This document shows positions 24,485 to 33,884 of a DNA stretch of 64,000 bases, piece after piece. The stretch comes from Ferrimonas sp048263965 (GTDB lineage Bacteria; Pseudomonadota; Gammaproteobacteria; Enterobacterales; Shewanellaceae). Within the stretch, counting starts at the first letter, position 1. Each line of letters opens with the position of its first letter. The notes under the pieces are model-generated. The model was not told the origin of the DNA. It saw only the letters and a list, made by a program, of their open reading frames with translations, and made no database searches. The stretch is taken from NCBI RefSeq assembly GCF_048263965.1, contig NZ_JBLXDO010000016.1, forward strand, positions 1 through 64,000, given 5' to 3'. The position numbers were made by a program, and so were the translations under genes.

Positions 24485-27400
24485 GTGAAGACGCCGATTC
24501 TCAACAACTACAACAAAGCCGTGTTCTACACCTACCTGGGGGTGGTGGTTCTCTCCCTGCTGGTGGCGGCTGGCGTATTCACCAAGCAGAAGGAACAGCT
24601 GCTGGAGGAGAAGGTCGAGCAGGTCACCCAGCACTCCCACCAGGTGGAACTGCTGCTGGACGCCAGCATCCGGGCGGTACAGGCGCTGCAGGAGTTCACC
24701 GCCATCCATATGCGCAACTCCGATGCCACCCAGCTGAACCAGATCTCCTCCCACAACCAGTTTATTCTCGAGGGGGAGCGCTTCTCCCTGCGTCCGGATT
24801 ACCGCAACGCCCGGCACACCTTCGCCGAAAAGGGGCACATCTCCGGTGAAGGTCCGCTGGATGGCCGCTCTCCCCTGTTCTATCGGGAGCTGGACACCCT
24901 CTACCAGATGTCCCTGAGCATGCCGGTGACCAAGCAGATGGCGCCCAAGAGTGCCAACATCTACTACCTGTCCAAGCAGCACATGATGTCCATCTACCCC
25001 TGGCCGGGACCGGACCATCAGTTTGAACCCCAGATGCTGGAGAACCCGCTGTTTGACATGGCGGGCCCCGAGCTCAATCCGGATCGCAAGGTGTTCTGGT
25101 CCGACGCCCACCGCACCACCGACGACAAACTGGCCACCACGGTGGGGATCCCGGTGTACGTCGGGGACACCTTCCTGTCCGCCATCTACATGGAGCTGAA
25201 GCTCTCCACCCTGACCGAGCAGATCGAGCGCTACTTCGACCTGCCCGGCACCGTGCTGTTGCTGGACCGCGCCAACAACGTGCTCTCCTACCCGGACATG
25301 CACCTGGACGAGCTGCCCCGCACCTATCACCTCAGCCAGCGGATCCCCGCCCAACTGCACAACGTGCCTCTGGAGCAGCTGCTGGATGACAGCAAGGCCA
25401 GGCTGATCAACGGCTACTACGTGCGAGCGGTGAAGCTGAGCAACGCCCCCTGGTCCCTGCTTTACCTGCAGCCGGAGCAGGAGGTGGTGGCGGACGCCTG
25501 GGAGAAGCTGGAGTCCACCTTCCTGATGGTGATCATCGCCCTCTCCCTGCTGGTGACCGTGGTCCACTGGCTGACCCGGCGCGCCTTCGTCAGCCCGGCG
25601 TCCAAGCTGCTGAACCACCTTGAGGATTGTGCCCATCAGCCCACCCCGCCCCCGGAGCGGGTGATCCAGGGTTGGGAGCCCTGGTTTGAGCTGATCTCCC
25701 GCACCTTCGAAGAGAACCAGCAATACACCCAACACCTGGCGGCACAGAACCGACGCCTGGACAAACTGGTGGCCAAGCGCACCGCCCGCCTGCGGGAAGC
25801 CAACGAGCGCCGCGAGCGGGACTTCTCCCTGATGCGCTCGCTGATCGATGCCATGCCCGAGGCGATCATGTTCAAGGATGTGGAGGGGCGCATCCTCGGC
25901 TGCAACCGCTCCGCCGAGACCCTGATGGGTCACAAGGAGAGCGAACTGCTGGGGCTGACGGTCAATGACATCCTCGGCGGTGACGAGGGCAAGCGCATTG
26001 CCGAAGAGAACGCCCGCATCCTGCGGGATCGGGTACCCCTGCGCTACCGTGAGCAGAGCGAGCACAACGGCCGCACCCTGCTGATGGACATCCTCAAGCT
26101 GCCCTTCTACAACGGCCGCGGTGAACTGCTGGGGCTGATCATCGTCTGGCGGGACGTCACCCGCGAGTCGGAACAGCAGGAGAAGCTGAAGCAATCCGAG
26201 GAGCGTTACCACCTGGCCATGGACTCGGTGGAAGACGGGGTGTGGGACTGGTACCTGGATGCCAACCAGCTGATCTGTAACCCGGCCTACTACACCATGC
26301 TCGGCTATGAACCGGGCGAATTCCCCCTGCTGATCGAGACCTACTACCGACTGATGCACCCGGACGACCGCCAACGGGTAGAGAGCTACATCGACGCCTA
26401 CCTGGACGACTCCAGCACCCCGTTCAACGTCGAGTTCCGGATGAAAGGCAAGGATGGTCACTACCGCTGGATCCTCTCCCGGGGCAGCCTGGTGGAGCGG
26501 GATGAGGAGGGCGAACCCAAACGTCTGCTGGGGACCCACAAGGACATCACCCAGCAGAAGGAACACGAGGTGATTCTGCTGGAAGCCAAACAGGATGCGG
26601 AACTGGCCAACGTCACCAAGAGCGAGTTTCTGGCCAACATGAGTCACGAGATCCGCACGCCGATGAACGCCATCATCGGCATGATGCACCTGGCCCTGCG
26701 CACCGAACTCAACCCCAAGCAGAAGGACTACCTGGAGAAGGCCAAGTACAGCGCCGAATCCCTGCTGCGGATCATCAACGACATCCTCGACTTCTCCAAG
26801 ATCGAGGCGGGCAAGCTGGAGCTGGAGCAGACCCGCTTCAGCCTGGATCAGGTGCTGGAGCACGCGGTCAGCCTCAACGCCATCAAGGCCCAGGAGAAGG
26901 GGGTGGATCTGCAGCTGTTCTCCTCGGTCAGTGCCAACCTGCACCTGATTGGCGACCCCCTGCGACTGGGGCAGGTGCTGATCAACCTGCTCTCCAACGC
27001 AGTGAAGTTCACCGAGAACGGCGAGGTGGAGCTGGGCTGTGAGGATCTCAAGGAGCACAACGGCCGCATCCGTCTCAAGTTCTGGGTGCGGGATACCGGC
27101 ATCGGCATCGAGGAGGAGAAGCAGAAGCACCTGTTTGACGCCTTCAACCAGGCGGACGGCTCCACCACCCGCCGTTTCGGCGGCACCGGCCTCGGCCTCT
27201 CCATCAGCAAGCACCTGGTGAACCTGATGGGCGGAGACCTGACGGTACGCAGCACCCCGGGACAGGGTTCCACCTTCAGCTTTACCATCGACGCCAAGCG
27301 GGTGGAGCAACCGCCCCAGGACACCCGTCTGCGGGCGCCCCATGGCGGTCAGTTCACCGCCCTGGTGGTGGACGACAGCCCCACCGCCCTGCAGATCTAC

Positions 27401-28156
27401 TCCACCTACCTGCGCGGCTTCCAGTTCAATGTCGAGCTGGCCCAGAACGGTCAGCAGGCGGTCACCAGCCTGGGCAAGCAGACGCCGGATCTGCTGCTGC
27501 TGGACTGGATGATGCCGGACATGGATGGCATCGAGGTGGTGAAACGGATCGACGAGATGGTGGCTGACGGCACCCTGGAGAAGCGCCCCATCATACTGAT
27601 CATGACCGCCTACACCGGCAGCTCACTCACCGCCCTGGTGGAGGATGGCCGCATCGACGCGGTACTGCAGAAGCCGTTTGACGCTTCCTACCTCTATGAT
27701 CAGCTGGCCCTGACCCTGGGTCCGGATGACACCAGCAAGCCCAAGGTCGAAGAGGAGAAGGGGGAGGAGCCGGAAACCCAGGCCCACATCCTGCTGGTGG
27801 AGGACAACCTGATCAACCAGCAGGTGGCCACCGAACTGCTCAAGAGCGCCGGCTATCGGGTCACCGTGGCGGAAAACGGCCAGATCGCCGTGGACCTGGC
27901 CAAGGCGGAACCCTTCGATCTGGTGCTGATGGATATCCAGATGCCGGTGATGGATGGCCTCACCGCCACCAAGACCATACGTCAGTTCGCCGACGCCCAG
28001 ACCCTGCCGGTGATCGCCATGACCGCCCACGCCATGACCGGCGACCGGGAGAAGAGTCTGGCCGCGGGGATGAACGACCACATCACCAAGCCGATCATCC
28101 TGCCGGAGCTGTTCGCCACGGTGAAGCGCTGGCTGGGTGAAGAGGTGCGCGGATGA
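24485..28156 (+). CDS. Hybrid sensor histidine kinase with two receiver domains
   Basis: A 1223-residue inner-membrane sensor starting at GTG. Parts in order: membrane helix (about 13-32), a periplasmic region of about 310 residues with a Cache-like look, second helix (about 340-362), two PAS domains (about 447-560 and 570-695), dimerisation/phosphoacceptor domain with His721 in MSHEIRTPMN, ATPase domain (DTGIGI, GGTGLGL), receiver 1 with Asp1007 (LLLLDWMMPD) and receiver 2 with Asp1150 (LVLMDIQMP). No Hpt domain, so a separate phosphotransfer protein is expected. No response regulator is adjacent. Overlaps the DUF454 gene by four bases. Confidence 0.92.
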   Translation: MKTPILNNYNKAVFYTYLGVVVLSLLVAAGVFTKQKEQLLEEKVEQVTQHSHQVELLLDASIRAVQALQEFTAIHMRNSDATQLNQISSHNQFILEGERFSLRPDYRNARHTFAEKGHISGEGPLDGRSPLFYRELDTLYQMSLSMPVTKQMAPKSANIYYLSKQHMMSIYPWPGPDHQFEPQMLENPLFDMAGPELNPDRKVFWSDAHRTTDDKLATTVGIPVYVGDTFLSAIYMELKLSTLTEQIERYFDLPGTVLLLDRANNVLSYPDMHLDELPRTYHLSQRIPAQLHNVPLEQLLDDSKARLINGYYVRAVKLSNAPWSLLYLQPEQEVVADAWEKLESTFLMVIIALSLLVTVVHWLTRRAFVSPASKLLNHLEDCAHQPTPPPERVIQGWEPWFELISRTFEENQQYTQHLAAQNRRLDKLVAKRTARLREANERRERDFSLMRSLIDAMPEAIMFKDVEGRILGCNRSAETLMGHKESELLGLTVNDILGGDEGKRIAEENARILRDRVPLRYREQSEHNGRTLLMDILKLPFYNGRGELLGLIIVWRDVTRESEQQEKLKQSEERYHLAMDSVEDGVWDWYLDANQLICNPAYYTMLGYEPGEFPLLIETYYRLMHPDDRQRVESYIDAYLDDSSTPFNVEFRMKGKDGHYRWILSRGSLVERDEEGEPKRLLGTHKDITQQKEHEVILLEAKQDAELANVTKSEFLANMSHEIRTPMNAIIGMMHLALRTELNPKQKDYLEKAKYSAESLLRIINDILDFSKIEAGKLELEQTRFSLDQVLEHAVSLNAIKAQEKGVDLQLFSSVSANLHLIGDPLRLGQVLINLLSNAVKFTENGEVELGCEDLKEHNGRIRLKFWVRDTGIGIEEEKQKHLFDAFNQADGSTTRRFGGTGLGLSISKHLVNLMGGDLTVRSTPGQGSTFSFTIDAKRVEQPPQDTRLRAPHGGQFTALVVDDSPTALQIYSTYLRGFQFNVELAQNGQQAVTSLGKQTPDLLLLDWMMPDMDGIEVVKRIDEMVADGTLEKRPIILIMTAYTGSSLTALVEDGRIDAVLQKPFDASYLYDQLALTLGPDDTSKPKVEEEKGEEPETQAHILLVEDNLINQQVATELLKSAGYRVTVAENGQIAVDLAKAEPFDLVLMDIQMPVMDGLTATKTIRQFADAQTLPVIAMTAHAMTGDREKSLAAGMNDHITKPIILPELFATVKRWLGEEVRG

Positions 28157-28572
28157 AGCAGCAGTCCGAGCCCACTCCGGCCAAGGTGAAAACCTACCGG
28201 CGCGCGCCCCTGACCCGCTACCTGCTGATCGGGGTCGGCACCCTGTGTGCCGGACTGGGATTGGTGGGGATGTTTCTGCCGCTGCTGCCGACGGTGCCCT
28301 TCCTGCTGCTGGCGGCCGCCTGCTTCAGCCGCTCATCCGCCCGGATGCAGGCCTGGCTGTTCAACCACAGGCTCCTGGGGCCGGTCATTCGCAACTACCT
28401 GGAGCGGCGCGGGCTGACCCTGCGCCAGCTGCTGGGCAGCCTGGTGAGCATCTGGATCGGGATGGCCCTGGCCATCTACCTGGCGCCGGTGCCCGAGGTA
28501 CAGATTCTGCTGGCCACCATAGGCCTGGGGGTCTCCATCCATCTGGCCCGCTTGCCCAGGCTCACCGACTGA
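28153..28572 (+). CDS. DUF454 (YbaN family) inner membrane protein, copy 1
   Basis: A 139-residue protein with a basic N terminus and three or four membrane helices. The family core is MFLPLLPTVPFLLLAAACFSRSS (about 40-62), where a proline-rich LPTVPF links two helices, and it ends with a helix ILLATIGLGVSIHLARL. Its ATG overlaps the stop of the hybrid kinase (ATGA), showing translational coupling and a possible functional link. The DUF454 family has no established function; a relation to haem or iron handling has been proposed in some bacteria. Confidence 0.85.
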   Translation: MKQQSEPTPAKVKTYRRAPLTRYLLIGVGTLCAGLGLVGMFLPLLPTVPFLLLAAACFSRSSARMQAWLFNHRLLGPVIRNYLERRGLTLRQLLGSLVSIWIGMALAIYLAPVPEVQILLATIGLGVSIHLARLPRLTD

Positions 28573-28676
28573 CGCTGAACCCAAGCCCCCAAATCAAACC
28601 GTGACCGGGATCACGCACTCCGCAATCCCGGAGAGCCCTGCCTTGATCTCACCAAACCAAATGAGAATAATTATCG

Positions 28677-28820
28677 TTACCGGTGTTGAGTAGGCGGCAG
28701 CTCGGATTTTTTCCAGAACATCCAGCCGATGTAACCCACGACGCCGCAGGTGGCCAGAATAACCAGAAGGGACATCCATCCGATGGGGCTTTCCATGATC
28801 AGTGATAGCCAATGTGACAT
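28677..28820 (-). CDS. Tiny membrane protein, DUF3149-like
   Basis: A 47-residue protein with a single membrane helix (about 12-36) after MSHWLSLIMESPIGWM and a charged end KKSELPPTQHR. The ATG at 28820 follows AAGGAGTCCCCC, a strong ribosome site. The pattern fits the DUF3149 family of small inner-membrane proteins. It lies between two DUF454 genes and runs opposite to them; the FNR-type box at 28886 is at a suitable distance upstream (about 72 bases from the start). Confidence 0.7.
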   Translation of the reverse strand: MSHWLSLIMESPIGWMSLLVILATCGVVGYIGWMFWKKSELPPTQHR

Positions 28821-28885
28821 GGGGGACTCCTTGTTGATGCAAAACTGTTCGAAATCCACCCTAGCCCAGTCAAAAAATGACCCCT

Positions 28886-28899
28886 ATGATCCGGATCAA
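28886..28899. promoter_or_regulatory. FNR/EtrA-type site between DUF3149-like and DUF454 genes
   Basis: ATGATCCGGATCAA (TTGATCCGGATCAT on the minus strand) matches the FNR consensus at 9 of 10 positions. For the leftward tiny gene it is well placed for activation; for the rightward DUF454 gene it runs into the AAGGAG ribosome site, where binding would repress rather than activate. Confidence 0.55.
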
Positions 28900-28913
28900 G
28901 GAGTGTTGCACAA

Positions 28914-29375
28914 ATGATAAGCAGAGGTAAAACCCCAGTTACTTCAGTGAAAACTGCTGCAGCCACCTCGCAGTTACAGTCGGTTGCGCTGGTGCATGAG
29001 ATCAACTGGCCCTGGCTGATCCCGGGGGGCCTGTGCCTGCTGTTGGCTCTGCTGGGGATCGCCCTGCCCCTGCTGCCCACAGTGCCTTTCCTGCTGCTGG
29101 CCAGCGTCTGCTTCAGCCGCGCCCACCCCGCCTGTCAGCGCTGGCTGGTGAACCACCCCTGGTTCGGGCCGCCCCTGGATGCCTACCTGAACCGTCGGCC
29201 GGTCACACCCAGGCAGTTTGCCCTGACCCTGGGCAGCCTGTGGCTGGGCATGACTCTGGCGATCCTCCTGGCGCCCCTGGTGCTGGTCAAACTGCTGCTG
29301 GCGTGCGTCGGTCTTGGCGTGAGCCTGCACCTGTGGCACCGCCTCTCCCCCTCCGCCGAAGCCGTCACGGGTTGA
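28914..29375 (+). CDS. DUF454 (YbaN family) inner membrane protein, copy 2
   Basis: A 153-residue paralogue of the protein at 28153. It shares the core LPLLPTVPFLLLASVCFSRAHP (about 50-71) and the ending LLACVGLGVSLHLWHRL, but has a longer N terminus. Ribosome site AAGGAG lies 10 bases before the ATG. The two copies flank the DUF3149-like gene, suggesting local duplication followed by divergence. Function unknown. Confidence 0.83.
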   Translation: MISRGKTPVTSVKTAAATSQLQSVALVHEINWPWLIPGGLCLLLALLGIALPLLPTVPFLLLASVCFSRAHPACQRWLVNHPWFGPPLDAYLNRRPVTPRQFALTLGSLWLGMTLAILLAPLVLVKLLLACVGLGVSLHLWHRLSPSAEAVTG

Positions 29376-29448
29376 GCAACTCCACAAAGCCACATAGACT
29401 GGGAAAATCCGGGGCTTAGCCCCATGTTCATCGTGACAAGGATGCCCC

Positions 29449-31782
29449 ATGCTCAAACCCTCTCTGCGCCTGGCCCTCTGGACCTTTGCCCTGGTGCTGG
29501 CCCTGCCCCTGCGCGCCGAAACCGACTCATTGTTGCCGCTGACTCTGGAGCGTGACGGCCGGTTGTTGCTGGCAGAACCTGCCCTGGATACCCCCATGCT
29601 GCTGTTGACCAGCCTGCCCGCAGGGCTGGGCTCCAACGACGTCGGCCTGGACCGGGGCCAGCTGGGTCAGCGGCGCATGGTTCAGTTTGAGCGCCATGGC
29701 AACGCCCTGGTGCTGCGTCAACTCAATCCGGGCTACCGGGCCATCTCTGCCAGCCCGGAGGAGGGCCGCGCCGCCGCCGAGGCCTTTGCCGGTACCATCC
29801 TGTGGCGTGGTGTCCTTAAGGATGGCAAGGCGGATCTGACCCCTCTGCTTCGGGACGACCTGCATGGCATCGCCGCCCGGCTGAAACACACCGGCCAGGG
29901 GCAGTACACGGTTGAGCCGGGCTTGAGCTTCATTCCGGACCATGGCCTCAAGGGCTTCCCCAACAACAGCGACGTCGATATGGAGCTGAGCCTTCGTGGC
30001 GACAGTCCCGGGGATCAGCTGTGGCAGGTGGCCGCGGATCCCTACCGGATCAGCCTGAGGGTGCGCTTCTCCTTTATGGCGCTGCCCGAGATCCCCATGG
30101 AGCCGGTGGCCTACCATCCGGAGTCGGGTTTCTTCGACTATCGGTTCCACGACTATGGTCAGCCCCTGGATCGCCCGCTGGTGCGGCGTTGGCTGCCAAG
30201 GTTCAGGCTGGAGAAGATCACCCCGGGACCAGCCCCCTCCGCCGTGGTTACCCCCATCGTCTACTACCTGGACAACGCCGTGCCCGAGCCGATGCGCACG
30301 GCTCTGCTGGAGGGCGCCAATTGGTGGACTCAGGCCTTCGAAGAAGCGGGCTACCTGAATGCCTTCAGGGTGGAACTGCTGCCCGAGGGCGCCGATCCCC
30401 AGGACAGCCGCTACAACCTGATCCAATGGGTACACAGGGCCACCCGAGGCTGGTCCTTCGGCGATGCGGTGATCGATCCCCGCAGTGGTGAGATTCTCAA
30501 GGGCCACGTCACCCTGGGCTCACTGAGGGTGCGTCAGGACCTGCTGATCGCCCGCGGGCTGACCTCGGGCTGGAGCGACCGTGCCCAGGCAGGCGCCCAG
30601 TCCCGGCTGTTTGCCCTGGCCCGGCTCAAGCAACTGGCCGCTCACGAAGTGGGCCATACCCTGGGGCTGGCCCACAACTTTGCCGCCTCAGCCACCCGGG
30701 GCGGCTCGGTGATGGACTACCCTCACCCCAGGCTGACGTTGCAGGGGGAGACCATAGAGATCAGCCAGGCCTACGACACCGGCCTGGGTGAATGGGACAA
30801 GCACGCCATCCTGTTTGGCTATGGCGAACCCCAGCGCCAGGGCGCACTGGCCGCCCAGGCCAGGGAGCAGGGCCTTAACTTCATTGGCGATCCGGATGCC
30901 AGGGGGGCACACAGCGCCCACCCAGGTGCCCATCTTTGGGACAACGGAGAGCAGCCCGCTGCCCAACTGAATCAGCTGGTGCAGATCCGCGCCCTGGCCC
31001 TGACCGGGCTGGGCCCGCAGATGCTGCTGGAGGGGGAGCCCAACAGCGAGCTGGCCCGAGCCCTGGTGCCCCTCTATCTGCTCCACCGTTATCAGGTGGA
31101 AGCGGTGGCCACCCTGCTGGGCGGGGTGGACTACCACTACGCCACCAACGAGGTTGCGGAGCGCCGCTGGGTCAGTGGCGACCAGCAGCGCCAGGCGCTG
31201 GAAGCCCTGTGGGCCACCCTGACACCTGAGTTCCTGGCCCTGCCCCCCTCCCTGGGGGAGCAGCTGCTGCCCACCGCCCTGGGTTATGAGCCCGACCGGG
31301 AGTATTTCCGTTCGCGTCAGGGGGTGGTGGCCGATCCCCTGGGAATGGCCGAAGTGGCCGCCCGCCACACCCTGACCCTGATGCTGACGCCGCAGCGACT
31401 GAACCGCATGATGCAGCAACACAGGGAGAACGATGAGTTGCCCAGTGTGGCCGGAGTGGTGGAACAGCTTCAGGACAGGCTGCTGCTGGAAGATCTGGAT
31501 GAAGAGCAGGTGGCCGGCCTGAGGATGCGGGTCAACGCGGTGGCGGTGGACGCCCTGCTGACCGTGGTCCACAGTGACCACAGTGATCCTGAGCTGCGTG
31601 CCCTGCTGGGCCGGCAACTGCTGGACCTGCAGGACAAGCTGCAGCGCCGCGCCCGCCGCTCCGACGCCATGACCGCCGGCCACTACCGGCAGCTGGCCCA
31701 GGCCCTGAAAGAGGGTCTGACCGACCCCAGCATCCGGGTGATAGACCAGCCCCTGCCAATGCCGCCGGGCTCGCCCATCTAG
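29449..31782 (+). CDS. Exported zinc-dependent metalloprotease (DUF5117 type)
   Basis: A 777-residue protein with a signal peptide (about 1-23, cleavage near LRAETD). The zinc site is HEVGH at 399-403 within LAAHEVGHTLGLAHNFAASA, an extended HExxHxxGxxH zincin motif (third ligand His409). A conserved GGSVMDYPHPRL (Met-turn region) follows. The N-terminal half has the beta-rich DUF5117-type pattern. Likely a periplasmic or secreted metallopeptidase of the gluzincin/metzincin-like kind; substrate unknown. Monocistronic with a strong terminator. Confidence 0.85.
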   Translation: MLKPSLRLALWTFALVLALPLRAETDSLLPLTLERDGRLLLAEPALDTPMLLLTSLPAGLGSNDVGLDRGQLGQRRMVQFERHGNALVLRQLNPGYRAISASPEEGRAAAEAFAGTILWRGVLKDGKADLTPLLRDDLHGIAARLKHTGQGQYTVEPGLSFIPDHGLKGFPNNSDVDMELSLRGDSPGDQLWQVAADPYRISLRVRFSFMALPEIPMEPVAYHPESGFFDYRFHDYGQPLDRPLVRRWLPRFRLEKITPGPAPSAVVTPIVYYLDNAVPEPMRTALLEGANWWTQAFEEAGYLNAFRVELLPEGADPQDSRYNLIQWVHRATRGWSFGDAVIDPRSGEILKGHVTLGSLRVRQDLLIARGLTSGWSDRAQAGAQSRLFALARLKQLAAHEVGHTLGLAHNFAASATRGGSVMDYPHPRLTLQGETIEISQAYDTGLGEWDKHAILFGYGEPQRQGALAAQAREQGLNFIGDPDARGAHSAHPGAHLWDNGEQPAAQLNQLVQIRALALTGLGPQMLLEGEPNSELARALVPLYLLHRYQVEAVATLLGGVDYHYATNEVAERRWVSGDQQRQALEALWATLTPEFLALPPSLGEQLLPTALGYEPDREYFRSRQGVVADPLGMAEVAARHTLTLMLTPQRLNRMMQQHRENDELPSVAGVVEQLQDRLLLEDLDEEQVAGLRMRVNAVAVDALLTVVHSDHSDPELRALLGRQLLDLQDKLQRRARRSDAMTAGHYRQLAQALKEGLTDPSIRVIDQPLPMPPGSPI

Positions 31783-31784
31783 CA

Positions 31785-31815
31785 CAAAAAAAGGTCGCCC
31801 CAGGGCGACCTTTTT
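31785..31815 (+). terminator. Terminator between the metalloprotease and rnb
   Basis: AAAGGTCGCCC / GGGCGACCTTT stem with a CA loop and A/T runs on both sides. Confidence 0.9.
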
Positions 31816-31830
31816 CATTCAGCGCGGCAC

Positions 31831-33771
31831 TCAGTCCAGCTTGATCACCGGCTGCACCACGATGCTGCGGCTGGCCACCCGCACCTCGTTGACGGTGACC
31901 TCCAGCTCCTGGGCCAGGTGGAACACCGGCTGGTCATCAAACAGGGCCCGGCCCTGCTCGGCGCTCAGCTTGAGGCGCGCCTTGTCATCGGTAATAAAGG
32001 GCGCCGGCATGAACACCACGGCACCGTTCTCCTTCAGCCGCAGACGCACCCCGCCACGGTTGATGTCGATGATCTCACCGGTAAAGCGCCGAGGCGTGTC
32101 CGCCAGGGGCGCCATGTAGCGGGCATAGAGCCAGTCACCCACATCACGTTCACACAGGCGGTGCAGTTTGCGCTTCACCGCCAGGTGTTCGATCAGCTCG
32201 GCATCCGGCCCTTGAGTCGGCTCGCCGGCGATGATCGCCTTCAGCAGACGGTGGTTCACCATGTCGCCATACTTGCGGATGGGTGAGGTCCAGGTGGCGT
32301 AGCCCTGCAGCCCCATGCCGAAGTGAGGCCCTGGGGTCGCCGCCATCTCGGAAAACGCCTGCATCCGGCGCAGGCGGGCATCCAGGTAACCGTCGGGCTG
32401 GGCGTCCAGGGCGCGGCGCAGCTGGCAGTAGCCCTCCAGGGTCTGCAGCTGTTCGCTGGTAAACTCCACCCCGTTCTCCGCCAACATCTCGCGGGCCCCC
32501 TCCAGGCGCTCGCTGTCCAGGCCGGCATGGACGTTAAATACCCCCTGACCCGCCTTCTCCGCCAGCAGAGTGGCGGCGGAGGTGTTGGCCAGAATCATGC
32601 TCTCTTCGACGATGCGGTTGGCGATGCGTCGGTGATCCACGTGGATTGCCAGCACATTACCGGCATCGTCCACCTCGAAGCGGAAATCGGGGCGATCCGG
32701 GAACACCAGGGCGTGCTTTTCACGCCAGGCGATGCGGGCCAGGGCCAGCTGGTGCAGCCCCTTGACCTGGGCATCGATCGCCTCATCTTGAGGGCGCCAG
32801 TCCCCCTGCTGCTCCAGGTAGTCGGATACCTTGTCATAGGCCAGCTTGGCGTGGGAGCGGATGTTAGCCAGGCAGAACTCGGTCTCTCCCGCCTCACCGT
32901 CCGCCTTCACCTCGATGGTGGCCACCAGGGCCGGGCGGGTCTCCCCTTCATGAAGGGAGCAGAGTTCGTCCGCCAGCTGGCGAGGCAGCATGGGGACGTT
33001 GAAACCGGGCAGGTACTGGGTGAAGGCCCGCTTGCGCGCCTCCTGGTCCACCTCGTCTCCGGCGCTGACGTAGGCGGTGGGATCGGCGATGGCCACCCAC
33101 AGTTTCCAGCCGGCGCCGGTCTGCTCCAGATAGAGGGCATCATCCATGTCCTTGGTGGACTCGGCGTCTATGGTGACGAAGGGCAGCTGGGTCAGGTCGC
33201 GACGCTCCACCTCGGCCGGGGTCTGCCAGCCCTGGGGATCCGCCGGCTCCACCTTGGCCAGGTCGTGCTTGGCCAGGATCACCCACCAGGGGATGTGAGG
33301 ATCGTCGTTGGCCGCCACCAGTTGGGTCACCTCAACCTGGAAGTGCTGCTCCCCTTCACGCAGGGGATGCTTCACCAGATGGGCCACCACGTAGTCACCA
33401 TTGCTGAGCTCGGAGCCTTTGACCCCTTTGCACTTGGCGCGCAGCGGCTCCTTCATCAGTGGGTGATCCGGAATGACGTTGAGGCGCTCCTTGATGAACT
33501 TCACCCGGGCGATAAAGCGACCCAGACCAGGCTCCACAAGGGCGTCGGGCTCGGCCACCTCCTTCTCCTTCTCGGTGCGCAGTACCGCGGTAACCCGGTC
33601 ACCATGGACCACCTTTCTCATGTAGCTGGGCGGAATGAAGTGGCTGCCACCCTTATCAGTCTCGAGGAAGCCAAAGCCCCGCTCGGTGGCTTTGATCTGG
33701 CCCTCTACCGTGGGCAGGGTTTCGCGAATCTGTGCTTTAAGCTGCTGCAGCAGCGGATTGTCCTGGAACAT
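31831..33771 (-). CDS. rnb: Exoribonuclease II
   Basis: Processive 3'-to-5' exoribonuclease for mRNA decay, 646 residues (644 in E. coli). Cold-shock-type domains occupy the N terminus (about 20-170), the RNB catalytic domain spans about 190-515 with VTIDAESTKDMDDALYLE holding the metal-binding aspartates, and the S1 domain lies at about 560-640. The start ATG at 33771 begins MFQDNPLLQQLKAQI, the family N terminus, after GGAGAG. Confidence 0.96.
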   Translation of the reverse strand: MFQDNPLLQQLKAQIRETLPTVEGQIKATERGFGFLETDKGGSHFIPPSYMRKVVHGDRVTAVLRTEKEKEVAEPDALVEPGLGRFIARVKFIKERLNVIPDHPLMKEPLRAKCKGVKGSELSNGDYVVAHLVKHPLREGEQHFQVEVTQLVAANDDPHIPWWVILAKHDLAKVEPADPQGWQTPAEVERRDLTQLPFVTIDAESTKDMDDALYLEQTGAGWKLWVAIADPTAYVSAGDEVDQEARKRAFTQYLPGFNVPMLPRQLADELCSLHEGETRPALVATIEVKADGEAGETEFCLANIRSHAKLAYDKVSDYLEQQGDWRPQDEAIDAQVKGLHQLALARIAWREKHALVFPDRPDFRFEVDDAGNVLAIHVDHRRIANRIVEESMILANTSAATLLAEKAGQGVFNVHAGLDSERLEGAREMLAENGVEFTSEQLQTLEGYCQLRRALDAQPDGYLDARLRRMQAFSEMAATPGPHFGMGLQGYATWTSPIRKYGDMVNHRLLKAIIAGEPTQGPDAELIEHLAVKRKLHRLCERDVGDWLYARYMAPLADTPRRFTGEIIDINRGGVRLRLKENGAVVFMPAPFITDDKARLKLSAEQGRALFDDQPVFHLAQELEVTVNEVRVASRSIVVQPVIKLD

Positions 33772-33884
33772 CTCTCCATTCCATCATCATCAAAAAAGTG
33801 GCTGCCCCGGGGACAGCGAGTTGGCCCAAGTGTAAGGGATAGCAGCGTCAATCACCACGGCCAATGAACGTCCTTCCTCACCCT

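Noticed and set aside
28662..28676. Fur-like palindrome TGAGAATAATTATCG
   Set aside because: Matches 12 of 14 positions, but lies between the 3' ends of converging genes with no promoter near it.
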